A DNA stretch of 64,000 nucleotides from Paraphysoderma sedebokerense (lineage: Eukaryota > Blastocladiomycota > Physodermatomycetes > Physodermatales > Physodermataceae), in assembly GCA_025602915.1 (NCBI GenBank), contig JAHLJZ010000036.1, forward strand, positions 62,001 through 126,000. Direction: 5' to 3'. Both the position numbers and the translations under genes were made by a program. How positions within the stretch are numbered: the stretch's first letter is position 1; every line of letters begins with the position of its first letter. The notes under the pieces are model-generated. The model did no database searches. It was given only the letters and a program-made list of their open reading frames with translations, and was not told the DNA's origin. Positions 45,418 through 59,734 of the stretch are shown in pieces.

Positions 45418-45991
45418 CTATTCTGAATTCAGTAAACACCTCGATCACTTCCATTCTCCACATTTAAACCACGTTTCGAGTAGAACCTGTTTTGCAGTCT
45501 TGTTAGTCTGGGACCTATAATTTGTGATCTGTGATCTATGATCCTCCAGACCTGACTCGAGCAATCTTAAAAACTCACATCAGAAAACTTGAAACTTTAT
45601 ACCGATTGAATTATACTTATGAAAAAAATTTAGATCTAAATTAGAAATGGAAATGAAATAAAAATTGAAATTAAATGAGGTAGCTGTAGTTTGGTGAAAT
45701 GTAGCGTTAGTATTAGAAGTTATATACCAATAGATGATTTCACTTGGCCAGATATTTTAACAGTCGATTTATATAAACATTTTGTCGTAACCGAAAACAA
45801 ATATAATCTGGATTTTCAAATACTGGTTCTCTCGTTCTGAAAATTTGACTACAAAATTTCTTTAAAAATAATGACTCCACCCTTAAACTATCTCAACACT
45901 AAAATTGAATACCCAATCCAAACACAACCCCCACTTCAAAACATTTATTAGATTCAAACCCCATCTGAACCAGCAAAAGCAAAATAGGGAT
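45418..45991. other. Intergenic region before tRNA genes
   Basis: Includes a possible last exon of the upstream gene (about 45433-45520) and the left flank of the first tRNA gene. The final 90 nt resemble the flank of the second tRNA gene (CCAAACACAACCCCC near 45918 and again near 46491), so flank and gene were duplicated together. Confidence 0.5.
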
Positions 45992-46099
45992 TGCAAAGTC
46001 CGGGAATCGAACCCGGGTCTGCCGCGCACTAGATGTATACCAACGAATGTCGGTATGTGTAAATGGCAGGCGGCAATTATACCACTAAACCAACTTTGC
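45992..46099 (-). tRNA. tRNA-Gly(GCC) with 37-nt intron
   Basis: Read on the minus strand: acceptor GCAAAGT/ACTTTGC, D-arm GGTTTAGTGGTATAA, anticodon stem GCCGC/GCGGC with loop CTGCCA-C (anticodon GCC), and T-arm CCGGG TTCGATT CCCGG. The discriminator is A. An intron of 37 nt (46027-46063) interrupts the loop one base 3' of the anticodon, the canonical place for the eukaryotic tRNA splicing endonuclease. All stems pair. Internal A box and B box (GGTTCGATTCC) are intact. A T-rich run follows on the minus strand for termination. Confidence 0.93.
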
Positions 46100-46565
46100 A
46101 CGTTAGGGTGAACCAGAAAATTTGAAATGTATATAAAGTTGGAGTTTAATGGTTGAGATTTTGAAGAATGGTATTCAGAATACAGATGAATGATTTGACG
46201 TAGGGAATGAATTGTTGTTGGGAAATTGTAACTTAAGTTTTAACCGACACATCCAGGATCCGGAATCCCACCCAAAGAATGGATATGTCTTCGGGATAGC
46301 CTCGTCTCGATGATTTAAATTGCACATCGTTGCGACATCCTCGCCAGATACAATAATTGTCAATGGAATAAATCATCTGTGGGTTTGAAAAATAAAAATA
46401 AAATCTTGACTACCAAATATTGTTCCCTTATGCTTCAATATTGACTAGAGAATTCTCCAAACAACAATGACTCTGCACGACTTCACATCCAAACACAACC
46501 CCCGGGCTTCTAAAATTCTATAAGTATTTCAAATCCCATTTGAATTAGCAAAAGAAAAATGGATT
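46100..46565. other. Spacer between the tRNA genes
   Basis: 466 nt. The right end repeats the flank of the first gene (AACCCCC... to AGCAAAAG), so the two genes are a segmental duplication. No other feature seen. Confidence 0.5.
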
Positions 46566-46672
46566 TGCAAAGTCCGGGAATCGAACCGGGTCTGCCGCGA
46601 ACTAGAGACATACCAACAATTGTCGGTGTATCTCAGTGGCAGGCGGCAATTATACCACTAAACCAACTTTGC
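46566..46672 (-). tRNA. tRNA-Gly(GCC) copy with intron and one-base shorter T-stem region
   Basis: Acceptor, D-arm, anticodon stem and anticodon GCC are identical to the neighbouring gene. The intron (46600-46636) has the same length of 37 nt but a diverged sequence; both introns keep an ACCGACA...TTGGT complementary core. The variable/T-stem segment reads CAGACCCGGTTCG against CAGACCCGGGTTCG in the first copy, one G fewer, which leaves either a mismatch in the T-stem or a shorter variable loop. The gene may be impaired or the base may be a sequencing error. Confidence 0.85.
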
Positions 46673-47742
46673 ACGTGATAATCAACGTAGTAATAAGTAT
46701 ACATTATATGTAAAGTATATATAACTAGTTTGTTTAATCTACCTGGCCGATTTGTCAACAGCAACATTGCAAATTGAAATATAATTTTGAACACAAATGA
46801 CTTTTTTTGCTTCTTGTGTTTGTGATTTGTGAATCGTGTGTATCAAATTCACGTAGATAATAATTTGCTAGATCCAGTTCCATTTATTGATGGGCTACTA
46901 TCTCCTATCTTCAAGCAAACTCCTGAGATCAATAAATTTACTAGGTACAAAGTTGATAAAAAATCAGATAAAGATCCTTGTAATTCTCATTGCCGCCGCC
47001 GCCTGGATTCGCTAGCAGACTGGGAAACGTCAATCAATTAGATAAAGCGAACTATGGACTTTGAAATTAACAGTTTATCATACAATTTCATAAATATTGC
47101 TTCAGAGATATCTAAAGAAAACACGGAAAAATACAGGTCATAGCAATGCAAAAATAGCGAAACGGTTCAACACATAAATTTTTCATTTTGTCACAAAAGT
47201 TTATGTTTAATAAGTGACAAGTTAAAATTAACAACAGCATGCTTGTATCCCGAGATATCACATCATTTCGTAACCCCTTTCCGTAATTTCTTCAAACCCG
47301 ATCAAGTCCGTTTAAACCCGTGAAATCCGGGGCAACGGAATGCGTTTCGTTCAGGGGTGAACTCGCGGTTGTCAGAGACTCGGAAACTCAAACAATACGT
47401 TAGGAAGGGAGATCAACTGGACAATGCTGGTTTTGGTGTTGCTAGCTCAGATAGGCAAGGTTATAACGAGTGATTTGTTTCAGTGTGGTGAATTTAGGGG
47501 GAGTTTTAAGACTGATTAAGGAGTCAGGTGCGTGACGATTTTTGGTAGGGTTTTGACGAGGACGTTGGTATGAGAGTGAAATATTGCTCTGGAAACTTTT
47601 TTCATTTTGCGGTTTACGACGAGCAAGAAAAACCTTGTAATAACGAAACGAGAATTAATTGTTCAACTGTTGATATTGCTAGACATTTTATCTCATTGAT
47701 CGTAAAGCTTTTTCTCCGACGGTTCCAACTCATAATCATGAA
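46673..47742. other. Intergenic region
   Basis: 1.07 kb AT-rich, with short open frames lacking recognisable content. Promoter side of the small secreted protein gene. No repeat or RNA gene recognised. Confidence 0.4.
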
Positions 47743-48165
47743 ATGATGAATCTCAGTGAACTCCTATCGCTTTTATTACTCATTCTATCCCTCACTCATC
47801 ACTCTTTCTCCCTACCAACCCCGATGCCTCCGGCTGGCTTCATAGCGAAACCCCTGATTAGTTATGCAGCGACAAAAATAGTAGAAGTAGGTGCCGAACA
47901 ACTGACTACCAAAGCGATCGTCAAAACTGGGTTGGTTAAAGGTGGATTGGCCGAGAAAGTTATTACCAATGTTGTTGGTTTCGGTGTCGGAGGTCTGGCT
48001 GGTGCAGCAGTTGGAGGTGGTGCGGCCGCTGTGTCCAAGGCTTTTGATAAACCGAAGGATGGCCCAAAGTCTAAGGTTGTCCCGAAACCTAAAGTTGTTC
48101 GGAAACCTAGGGTGGTCCGGAGACCAACAACTGCTTGGAGACCCAGGGTTGTTCGAATCGATTAG
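47743..48165 (+). CDS. Small basic secreted protein with glycine-zipper helix and KVV-KP repeats (140 aa)
   Basis: Start MMNLSELLSLLLLILSLTHH is a clear signal peptide with a likely cut near residue 24. The mature part holds an amphipathic alpha region, then VVGFGVGGLAGAAVGGGAAA (about 79-98), a glycine/alanine zipper stretch of the kind that packs in or against membranes. The C-terminal 40 residues are strongly basic with repeats KVVPKPKVVRKPRVVRRP. No cysteines, so it is not a typical small cysteine-rich effector. Combination of secretion, membrane-active-looking helix and cationic tail suggests a surface-active or antimicrobial-like role, which is inference. Intronless; no family recognised. 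Confidence 0.7.
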   Translation: MMNLSELLSLLLLILSLTHHSFSLPTPMPPAGFIAKPLISYAATKIVEVGAEQLTTKAIVKTGLVKGGLAEKVITNVVGFGVGGLAGAAVGGGAAAVSKAFDKPKDGPKSKVVPKPKVVRKPRVVRRPTTAWRPRVVRID

Positions 48166-48636
48166 AATGGAATATTTAGTGGGTTCGGTGCCCGATTCTG
48201 TAGAAGTTCTGTAAAAATGGATGTCATCAGTTACTAGGTAGAATGGATATTATTTATTTGTCAAACATGCGGAGTGAATGACGAGATGTTTTTGGATTAT
48301 GTTGTATGCAAGAACGAAAATATGCTTTGGAAATAGTCAGAATTTTCGGGTCAGCAGTCATATAGTCGTAACTACAAACAGTCTCTTCTTAAAAATAGAT
48401 ATGATTCTAAAATGTAACTATTAATAAAACATTATGTCTCTTTTATTAACCGTGCGTCAAGCCTTCAAAGATATATTGAGAGCCCATGACCTACTATAGA
48501 GTCAAGATACATGAGCGTATCCCTGATATCGTGTTAGCATTCCTTATTCATGTTGTATTAATTTATCATCTCTGTCGTTTCAGTGAATTTTGTCATGCGC
48601 TATTGCGTGAACCCTGAAATCTAGGCAAGAAATCGA
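48166..48636. other. Convergent intergenic region
   Basis: 471 nt between two genes with facing 3' ends. A TTATTAATAAAACATTATG stretch near 48416-48436 includes an AATAAA signal on the plus strand. Nothing else seen. Confidence 0.5.
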
Positions 48637-50376
48637 CTATCGACAATTTCTAGTCTTGTCCTTCATCGACCTTATATGTTCACCAAATAGTGATTGTATC
48701 GCATTACCGTATATTGCCCTTTGGTCAGATTCTGGAACTTGATCGACGGCCAAAGTCCTATAAATACGATACGAAGCAACCGCAAAATGAGTATATAGTA
48801 TCGCGCGATATAATCCATCGAGGGGCAGAAACATTAAATATTCGTTGGTAACGTACCAAAACATAGTACCCGCCAAATCATCATTTCTTACAATTTGATG
48901 CCACTCGTCAAACATACTCTTTCTGTTATTAAGATCCTTTGATCCGTATTCCTCCATGATGACCGGCTTCTTGTACTTCTTGGCCATTTCTGCATGCCAT
49001 TTCACATACTCCGAGGTGAATGCTCGCCTTTCAGATGAATTGGAAATCCAGTCTTCGGGGTACATGCTATCATTATCAATTTAATAAAAAGTAATGGTGA
49101 ATTTGTTTCCTGGAGCTGATTATACGAGAACAAATGAAACACATACTGGAAGGTTCCAAAATCAATGTCTGCTATCTGTAGATTCTTTTCAAAATCAATG
49201 CCATCGGTATTATTAAATGGCCACCAGTCAGATTTAGTGCGACCGGTATTATTCGTCCCGCGGGGTACGTTAACACCGAATCCTTCATCACCTAATCCTA
49301 CCAGGTGATTTGAATCAATGCTTTTAATTAATCTGCTCATTTCTGTGTGATAAATAAATATAATTAATCAGGTTCAGTTTAAAATTGATACCGTTCATTC
49401 AAAATCAAGACCAACCTTGAGCCCACGTTGTTATGGTTTGGGCAGTACAATTGGGTGATGGTGGAAAGGATCTAAAATTAGAAGGTCGAGTTTCTGATTT
49501 GCATCTCGGTTCATTGGCTAGCTCCCTATAGTATTTGAATGAGTCAGCGGTCCCGCGATGACTTTCCACTATAGAATACCATACCATGCCATAATAGTGG
49601 GCTCGTCTTTATACGGAACCCCAGTGACCGTATTGGTTCTGCCGACGACGGCTCTGATGTATTTTTTAAATGCTTCGCGTTGTTTTGTCCCGGTATAAAA
49701 ATCATCGTGGTATGTTCCACCAAACCTAAGAAATTATGAGTTTAATATAGAAGTTGCAGAGACGCCTCATTAAAGTGGAATAAAAACTGTAGTCTTACCA
49801 ATCATTATAAATATCCATACCACCGAATTCATGCCAATTATTCACAAGTGGAAGAATCAATTTGATATCGCGCTTCTTCGCTTCTGCTATGACCATATCC
49901 AGTTGTGATAAACCTTTTAAGCTGTATTTTTGATTGATTTCGTCATTTATCACTGTGTCACCTTTGGACGCATCAAACCATTGAAATTGTACGTTTTCGT
50001 GAGCAGTATCCATGAACGCCCATGTTCTTACGACCTGATTAATTACGGAAAAAACATGAAATTAGCTCTAGACAGATTGGACTTCATTATATCTTGTCGC
50101 AAGGTGTATCAAACAACTCACGTTAATTCCATTCCGTTGAGCTGTGTCCAATCCTTCTATGACGTCTCTCTGATTCTTGTAAGGCAGAAAATAGACATTG
50201 GCACCATGAAAGTAGAAGTTGCAGTTGTTAAGCTTGAGATGACCGTCTTGCACAGCAACCCAATTAGAACCATTAGAACCGGACGGGGCGGCATCGACTT
50301 GATCATTACTGAGGAGAACTAGTGCGCACAAAGCTGAACATTGTAATAATTTAACTGCGAAATATCTCGTATTCAT
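48637..50376 (-). CDS. Secreted GH5 glycoside hydrolase, endo-beta-1,4-mannanase type
   Basis: Exons read downwards from ATG 50376 (50376-50122, 50034-49799, then three to four more). The signal peptide is residues 1-29, ending DQVDA|APSG. The family landmarks run in order: GHLKLNNCNFYFHGANVYFL, NGIN|VVRTWAFMD, ILPLVNNWHEFGGMDIY, YKDEPTIMAW|ELANEPRC with the acid/base Glu in NEP, and GDEGFGVNV. The substrate-loop IDFGTFH|MYPEDW follows, then KPVIMEEYGSKD with the nucleophile Glu. This order and the NEPRC/TFHxYP motifs fit GH5 subfamily 7 mannanases, which degrade plant mannans. After the nucleophile strand the end is uncertain: FW|YVTNEYL may be intron, with a splice to TLAVDQVPESDQR keeping frame. 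Secretion fits saprotrophy on plant matter. The gene is divergent from the kinase gene. Confidence 0.85.
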
Positions 50377-50998
50377 AATTTCTTCTTTTCGGTAGGTTTA
50401 TCAGAGTTCTATTAAGTTGGGTTCTTCTAGTCTTGTTCGGTTTCTACGTGCTCGAGTCTATACCAATTCTGCGTTCAGGGACGCCTATATATATTCGTAA
50501 CTTCCATTGGGATTCAGCAAGCAAGTATGTTCTGCAATTTGGCTGCTTTGTAATGTTTCCAAATTTGGTAGATAATAATGCCGACATGCGGTCTAGAAAG
50601 AACTTATTTGGACGTTGTATTATTGCCTAATTCTGTTTGGCCACACAAAAGTGGCTTCAACAAAATTGGTGAGGGCGCAACACCTAACGTTTTCGAGCTA
50701 GATGGAGAAGTGTTAAGGACTGCTATCAAAGTTACTGATTGCAGTTATTTTCAAATTTCGAAAGTCAAAATTCATTCAGGATGATTGTCTGCCTATCATT
50801 AGATCATACAGTTGTGCATTGTTAAGTAATAAAGTATGTGGCCAGTTGATTTAGGATTCCGATACGAAAAAATGTTTGAAAGTCATAAGCTAGTAGTGCG
50901 ATGTAACCGGATGAAATAGTGATATATCATAAATTAAAAAGGCATCAGTTTTAATATATCTGAGAGGAGCTTAAAATTCAAACTGGTGATCTCTGGTT
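50377..50998. other. Divergent promoter region GH5/choline kinase
   Basis: 622 nt between oppositely directed start codons. Short open frames are not supported. No tandem repeat seen. Confidence 0.45.
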
Positions 50999-52878
50999 AT
51001 GACCGCATCACCAATCGATTCATACATTCCAAATCTTTCACCGCTTAATACTTCAATGCCAGTATCAAACGACAGCAGCGATAATACCCACAATATGGAA
51101 ATTAATGCATTGGTTGATTCTATGCAGCAGGGACAAACCTCGCTGGCAATTGCCGATTCTGACGACAGTATTGCATCCAGAAATGTTCATGTAGTCAACC
51201 AAACTGTGACGATTAATCCGGACAAAGCAAAGAAGGAGAAGCAAATATTAGTGGGGGATAACCTCAAAGACGGTATCAAATTGGACAGGAGAATTAAAAA
51301 AAGATTGAGCGGTATTTCAGCAGAATATGAATTCACAGATGAATCTCTGGATGTGGTGTACGTTTGCTTTCATTCAACGAAAACGTTTTTCGGGATTGGC
51401 TTCGCCACTGTCATGACTTTTCTTGCATTACCTGATCATTTATTTGACTAATTTAAATATGCAGACTGCTGAGCTCCGAAGAAACAACTTTGCTCTTCAA
51501 ACAGAAATTGCTTTCATTGGTTCACAAGATACTAGTTCCGTACACTAACAACTGGGACAATTGGAAGAGCGTCTCAAATGCTGCGGACTTGCGACTTGAA
51601 AGGATATCAGGCGCCATGACGAACTGTATATTTGTAGTCCATGGACCTTTCTGGTATGAAGGAGAAAGAAGACGGAAGCGTCGCCTGCTGTTGCGAGTTT
51701 ATGGTGTTGGAACTGAACAGGTACGAGATTGGTTTGAATTTCAGCGGAAACTATGACTTGCAGTTAATTCTATTAATACCTAGTACTTTCACCGTGAGAG
51801 AGAAATTTTCTGGCTCGATCGTCTCTCAAAAACGGGATATGGGCCAAAGCTGCTGGGGGTATTTACAAACGGCCGTTTCGAGGAGTACCTCAACTGCGAG
51901 ACGCTCACCAAAGAGGATATTCGGGACCCACAGATTTCACCTCTTATCGCCTCCAAGCTGTTCGACCTGCATAATATGGTCAATGAATTCCCCCCGAGTC
52001 CTACTTCCACGAGAGACCGAGCCGAAATTTGGGGGGCTATCAACAAGTATTTTTATATGGCCATGAACGGAGTTGACGAACTGTTAACAGTGTATCCAGA
52101 GAGAAAGCAAATTCTGGATAGTGTGAAATTTTCTGAGTTTGGAAGTCTTATCGATAGTTTAAAGACACGTTTGTCAGATGTGGGGTCACCGATCGTGTTT
52201 TCGCACAATGATGTTCGTACTAGCCCTCTATTCTCTAATTCTTTTCGTCGTGCTGACTTCCTTTTCTTCCCTTACAGTCGCAGTATGGTAATATTCTGCG
52301 GCATCGCAAAACTGGAGAAATAGTCTTAGTCGACTACGGTTTATTCTCTTCCTTTATTCCGTTTCCCAGGTTGGGGCCAAAAGCTAACTTATTGTATAAT
52401 AGAATACGCAGGTTACAATTATCGTGGTTATGACATCGCAAATCATTTCATCGAATGGACTGCCGATTATCACTGTTCAACTCCGCACGTTCTCGTTCCG
52501 TCGCGATATCCTTCTCAAACTGAACAGATACGCTTTTTAAAAGCCTATCTTGACTCATTCGTTTCTAAATTCACCAGTAGAACAGAAATGTCAGCCAACT
52601 CTCCCCTTTCACGTCTCGATGTTCTCTCGTACTTTCCAGTCATCTCAATTGCGAGCCAATCTCATCCCAAATCCGAACAGGAAATATTACAATCATTGTT
52701 GACTGAAGTTGAAATGTTCACTATTGTCAGTCACCTTATGTGGGGATTATGGGGGTTGAGTAGGGAAATCGATATGTTGGGTAGGCGAGAAATTGACTTT
52801 GATTACTTCGGATATGGAATGCAGCGTCTACGGTGGGTAGTAGACAATACAGATAGGATTTTGGAAATTGCAAAATGA
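50999..52878 (+). CDS. Choline/ethanolamine kinase
   Basis: Cytosolic kinase of the Kennedy pathway, phosphorylating choline and/or ethanolamine for phospholipid synthesis. The first exon (ATG 50999) codes a disordered Ser/Asp-rich leader of about 90 residues, then EKQILVGDNLKDGIKLDRRI. After an intron ending at 51463: LRLERISGAMTNCIFVVHGP (nucleotide loop), RLLLRVYGVGTEQ, REREIFWLDRLSKTGYGPKL. Next are GRFEEYLNCETLTKEDIRDP, LHNMVNEFPPSP and the Brenner-type catalytic motif PIVFSHND|SQYGNILRHRKT split by an intron, then VLVDY|EYAGYNYRGYDIANH, whose Asp binds magnesium. The last exon ends DRILEIAK at 52878. All hallmark residues (HND, VDYEY) are present. Choline versus ethanolamine preference is not readable. 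Confidence 0.9.
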
Positions 52879-53280
52879 ATCTAGCTATTAAAGAGTGTTG
52901 CTATTCCTATTGCTAGTTGGATTCCAAAGACTTTTGTTTGGATCCGTAAGAATATCTGGATTGAAACCAATATTGAGAACAATGTTTCTTTACTTATTTA
53001 TGATAGTAGGGAAAAGCGTTCAATGCCCCTTGTCGACAATTATCCTTTACTATTCATAATGCAACATAGTTCATTATGCATGATAAAATAATATACTTAT
53101 ACCTCCGGTCATTGCATATATTGAAATTCCTGAAGCTAAATTAGCTTACGGACATCCACTGTGAAGTGTCCTAGTACCGATGACTGCAAGATACGAGATT
53201 CCGCTCAGGCAGGTTGCTGATGATCGGAACAACAATCGCCCAACAAACCCAGAATCCGGATCTAAGACCGATTAGTGGAC
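52879..53280. other. Intergenic region, possible upstream exon
   Basis: 402 nt. An ATG at 53180 opens a short frame (MTARYEIPLRQ) that could be a first exon or upstream frame of the next gene; it stops by 53272. No other feature. Confidence 0.3.
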
Positions 53281-53757
53281 ATGAATTCTACCAGCCTTAT
53301 ATCTCTTCAAATTATCAAGATGAATCATTTTCGGGTATGTCGCTTCACTTTTGCCAGAACAGCTATCGGGCTTCGACCACATCCTACCTCAAATTTCTTG
53401 CCTTCGATCGGCCGCTTGAGTTCTACCTCGAGCCCGCCAACCTCGTCCCCTTCTGCATTCCGCCTTTTTGTCGCAAGTTATGCACCTTATCTTAGGTCGT
53501 ACTTTCTTTACGCAGTTTTAGGATCACTGGCGTTAAATCTAGTATGGGCCAGACAAGATCGGTTGGAATATGAAAGCAAAGTCAACCTTCGGTTGTATGA
53601 ACTGGAACAAGAGATTAAGAAGATTCGGGGTGAAGAAAATCTATCCTCGCCAAACACAGACAATAATGCAGATAAAATTTTATCAAAGGACTATGGAAAG
53701 TTGGACTCAAAGTCAACAGAAGTGTTAGACAAAGGTACTTTCATTTACCTCTATTGA
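53281..53757 (+). CDS. Small membrane-anchored coiled-coil protein, copy 1
   Basis: Frame starting at ATG 53281. A Ser/Pro-rich N-terminal half is followed by a single helix, LRSYFLYAVLGSLALNLVWA (about 72-91). A charged coiled coil, RLEYESKVNLRLYELEQEIK, comes next, then an acidic Lys/Asp/Ser tail. The layout (soluble N-part, one helix, W-A/E-R, coiled coil with LEQ) is the same as in the convergent gene at 54203-54628. Exon limits are uncertain at both ends; the last residues GTFIYLY may be intron read-through. No family recognised; a mitochondrial or ER anchor factor is possible. Confidence 0.5.
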   Translation: MNSTSLISLQIIKMNHFRVCRFTFARTAIGLRPHPTSNFLPSIGRLSSTSSPPTSSPSAFRLFVASYAPYLRSYFLYAVLGSLALNLVWARQDRLEYESKVNLRLYELEQEIKKIRGEENLSSPNTDNNADKILSKDYGKLDSKSTEVLDKGTFIYLY

Positions 53758-54202
53758 CAGGTTTGAACGAAGTTTGGCCCCACTTTGTCATTGGGGTTGT
53801 GCTTCTCTCTTGAGTCCCTCTTTTCTTTACTTTGCCTTGACACTGTTTTGTTCACATTGCATGTGCTACCAGAGAGCGATAGGCGGCCATTGGCAGAAAT
53901 GCAAGTCTTTCAGGCCGCAAAATCAAAAGAGACAAATGGGACAAAGACTATTATTTACTATTAGACTATCCTATATCTAAGATGATTGTTGCTTTCAATA
54001 CTATATACATTGTACATATATTTGCAAACTTCCTATAAAAATCCTTGCTGACTCTCAGTCCTTCTACCTACTAACCTTAACTGAAGCATTCGTAAATTCT
54101 CTTGGATCATACCATTTATTCATGGTACTAATGTCTGTAGAAGATTTTTTGGGTAGAATAACATATGCTATGCTTGAGCCCATGAAGAATTTATCGGACG
54201 AT
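53758..54202. other. Convergent intergenic region
   Basis: 445 nt between facing 3' ends of two similar small membrane-protein genes. No repeat or RNA gene seen. Confidence 0.4.
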
Positions 54203-54628
54203 TCACCACGGCTTCCACCAAAATTTTCGTTCATTTTTACTGTCTGGCGATGTTGAGCCCATCTCAGCGTCCTTCCGCCTTTGAATTTCTATTTGTAACG
54301 TTTGTTCAAGCTGCTTAATTTTAATATCTGAGTCTTGAAGGAATTCTTTGTAATATAGTCGTTCCCATAATAGATGAAGAGATATGGTAGTTCCAATTGA
54401 GAATATTAGGAAGCGGGTTATTGGTGTTCCATAGGAGTACCAGAGCGACGGGCGGGTGATATTGTGGGAGCCAGAATTGGGATTCATATTTGGCACAGAT
54501 ACCAAAGTGTTGTGGTTATAATCAAAATAACCTCTGAGTATGGAGGAGAGAAAGAGGAAGGTGAGGTCAAATGTTTGCACGGGAGGAGTAAGGACTGGCT
54601 CGGGAACCGTAATCATCAATTCCTCCAT
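54203..54628 (-). CDS. Small membrane-anchored coiled-coil protein, copy 2 (141 aa)
   Basis: Intronless. A hydrophobic stretch near the N-terminus (TFDLTFLFLSSILRGY) is followed by a hydrophilic Asn/Ser part, a helix ITRFLIFSIGTTISLHLLWE (about 69-88) and a coiled coil LQDSDIKIKQLEQTLQIEIQ. The basic end is ERKFWWKPW. The helix-coiled-coil junction (LHLLWERLYYKE) parallels LNLVWARQDRLE in the gene at 53281-53757, suggesting the two are distant paralogues in inverted orientation. No family recognised. Only about 130 nt separate its ATG from that of the MYST acetyltransferase gene, so they share a divergent promoter. Confidence 0.6.
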   Translation of the reverse strand: MEELMITVPEPVLTPPVQTFDLTFLFLSSILRGYFDYNHNTLVSVPNMNPNSGSHNITRPSLWYSYGTPITRFLIFSIGTTISLHLLWERLYYKEFLQDSDIKIKQLEQTLQIEIQRRKDAEMGSTSPDSKNERKFWWKPW

Positions 54629-54757
54629 AGCAATCTCATAGAATTCGACATTGTTCTTTCTGACTATTATCTATCCTGTATTGCACACCTCTAATCCACT
54701 CCTTTCCCTTCACCTTATTGCTGCGGATCAGCTTCCTCTCGCAGGAAGAAGCAACAA

Positions 54758-57995
<3,238 letters not shown>

Positions 57996-59279
57996 TATTT
58001 ATGTAACCTATGCGACAAAATTTAATCATTACAAACAAATGTATGGCTCTTTCTCTTCCTATACCATAAATTTCCTGAGAAGTTTGCGAATATCAATTCT
58101 GTAGGGGAAAATCGAGACAAATATTACATAAAAAGTATGTGACTCGAAGACTCAACTCCGCATCTTACGATAAAACTATCCCCGCGATATCTCGGTTCTG
58201 GAACAACCAAATGATCCATAAACCTTACCTAGGCTCATATTCACTCGGGTGCTCACTTAGTGAAAGATGGGAAGTACGAAATGCGTCCACCAAAGCAATA
58301 AATCTAATGTCTAACATGCTCGATGAATGAATTCAATCATCTACGGTAATGATTCCTACATCGATGTAGAACTAGCGACATAAATCTGATGCGGTGAGCG
58401 CGGTTCAACCTATTAAAAGGTTTATGTTCCGTACCAATCAATAAGGGCATCAATTCTAATACTGGTTGCGTCAATTGAACAGACATGTCCACCAATATAC
58501 ACATTTCTACAAGAAACAGGTCCTTTCACACTTCGATATCTGGGGTCTGGTGACCCCATGGTTTGCTTCATAGAAATTGTATTGTTTATTTTGTAAAATT
58601 GCGTAATTTACAAAATCAAATGATCCACAATGTTGCCACGAAGTTAGTCATATAATTCCCGAGCAATCAGTGTAATAAATTTCCAAGAGCTGTTAAATCG
58701 TACTGTTGATAACAAGCTTAAAAACAGTTTTGATTGAGTTTAAAATATTAATAGGAGTTCATGAATATTTCAAGCAGAGATGGCAGATTCATTCGTGTGA
58801 TCACAGCCAATTATCCTGTTTCTGTTAACTTATCAACATCCCATTTAGCACTCTGTCAAGTAAGTGTGTGGTTTTGCTCACCCTTCATAAAAATCAGGTT
58901 TTAAACAAGCGCTTTGCATGAAACTGTACCATCCGCATTATGCAAATCTGTTAGTATAAATTGGTATTAACCTGAAGCCGAATAAGTACATGATTGAGCG
59001 CTTGGTTTGAAAAATTAATAAACCCTATCGCAACATGGCAAATCGCTTCAAAAGATTTCTGAGAATTGTGATCAAACACAAGGCTGTACCCATATTGTTC
59101 GGCGTACACTGTTTGAATGCTATAACTATACATTATGGAAATCTGCATCGGATATGTTTCAATCCGTTTGGTTGTGTAAACCCTATCAATTTTAATGTTT
59201 ATTCGTTAACGGCACAAAATTAAATTCTTTAATCTGAAGGCTACCGGATAATTATTTCTTCAACACAAATGCTATAAAC

Positions 59280-59403
59280 CTACTTTATCATACAATGACT
59301 AATTGTATCTTACTAAGCTAAATATAAACAATATCATATTGTAAACTATACTGAAAATAGAAAGCTAAAAATGGATTCTTCAATCTTTAACATAAACAAC
59401 CAT
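59280..59403 (+). repeat. 125-nt direct repeat, copy 1
   Basis: Begins CTACTTTATCATACAATGAC and ends AACATAAACAACCAT. Identical to 59608-59734 except for a 3-nt insertion (AAT) near the start of the second copy. Near-identity indicates a recent duplication. Confidence 0.92.
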
Positions 59404-59446
59404 GTTAAGATTTAGAGCAAGATCAGAATTATTTATTTAGGAAGTA
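59404..59446 (+). repeat. 43-nt inverted repeat, left arm
   Basis: GTTAAGATTTAGAGCAAGAT... matches the reverse complement of 61345-61387 with a single difference. It starts exactly where copy 1 of the 125-nt repeat ends. Confidence 0.88.
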
Positions 59447-59607
59447 AAAGATTTCCTTTTATAGACAAGTAATAATCTAAATATAGATTTAAGTAATTCT
59501 GCAAACTAAACACTTAAACTACGCGTTGGGGCGTTTTACCGTGTACGTTGCATGATTAGCCACTTATGCGCCTAAACTAATATAACAAATAATAACTGCT
59601 AAGTTAA

Positions 59608-59734
59608 CTACTTTATCATACAATAATGACTAATTGTATCTTACTAAGCTAAATATAAACAATATCATATTGTAAACTATACTGAAAATAGAAAGCTAAA
59701 AATGGATTCTTCAATCTTTAACATAAACAACCAT
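59608..59734 (+). repeat. 125-nt direct repeat, copy 2
   Basis: Second copy, 328 nt after the start of the first. The sequence between the copies is unique. Confidence 0.92.

Noticed and set aside
8081-52878. An ethanolamine/choline gene cluster (permease and kinase)
   Set aside because: The two genes are about 40 kb apart with unrelated genes between them; substrate of the permease is unknown.
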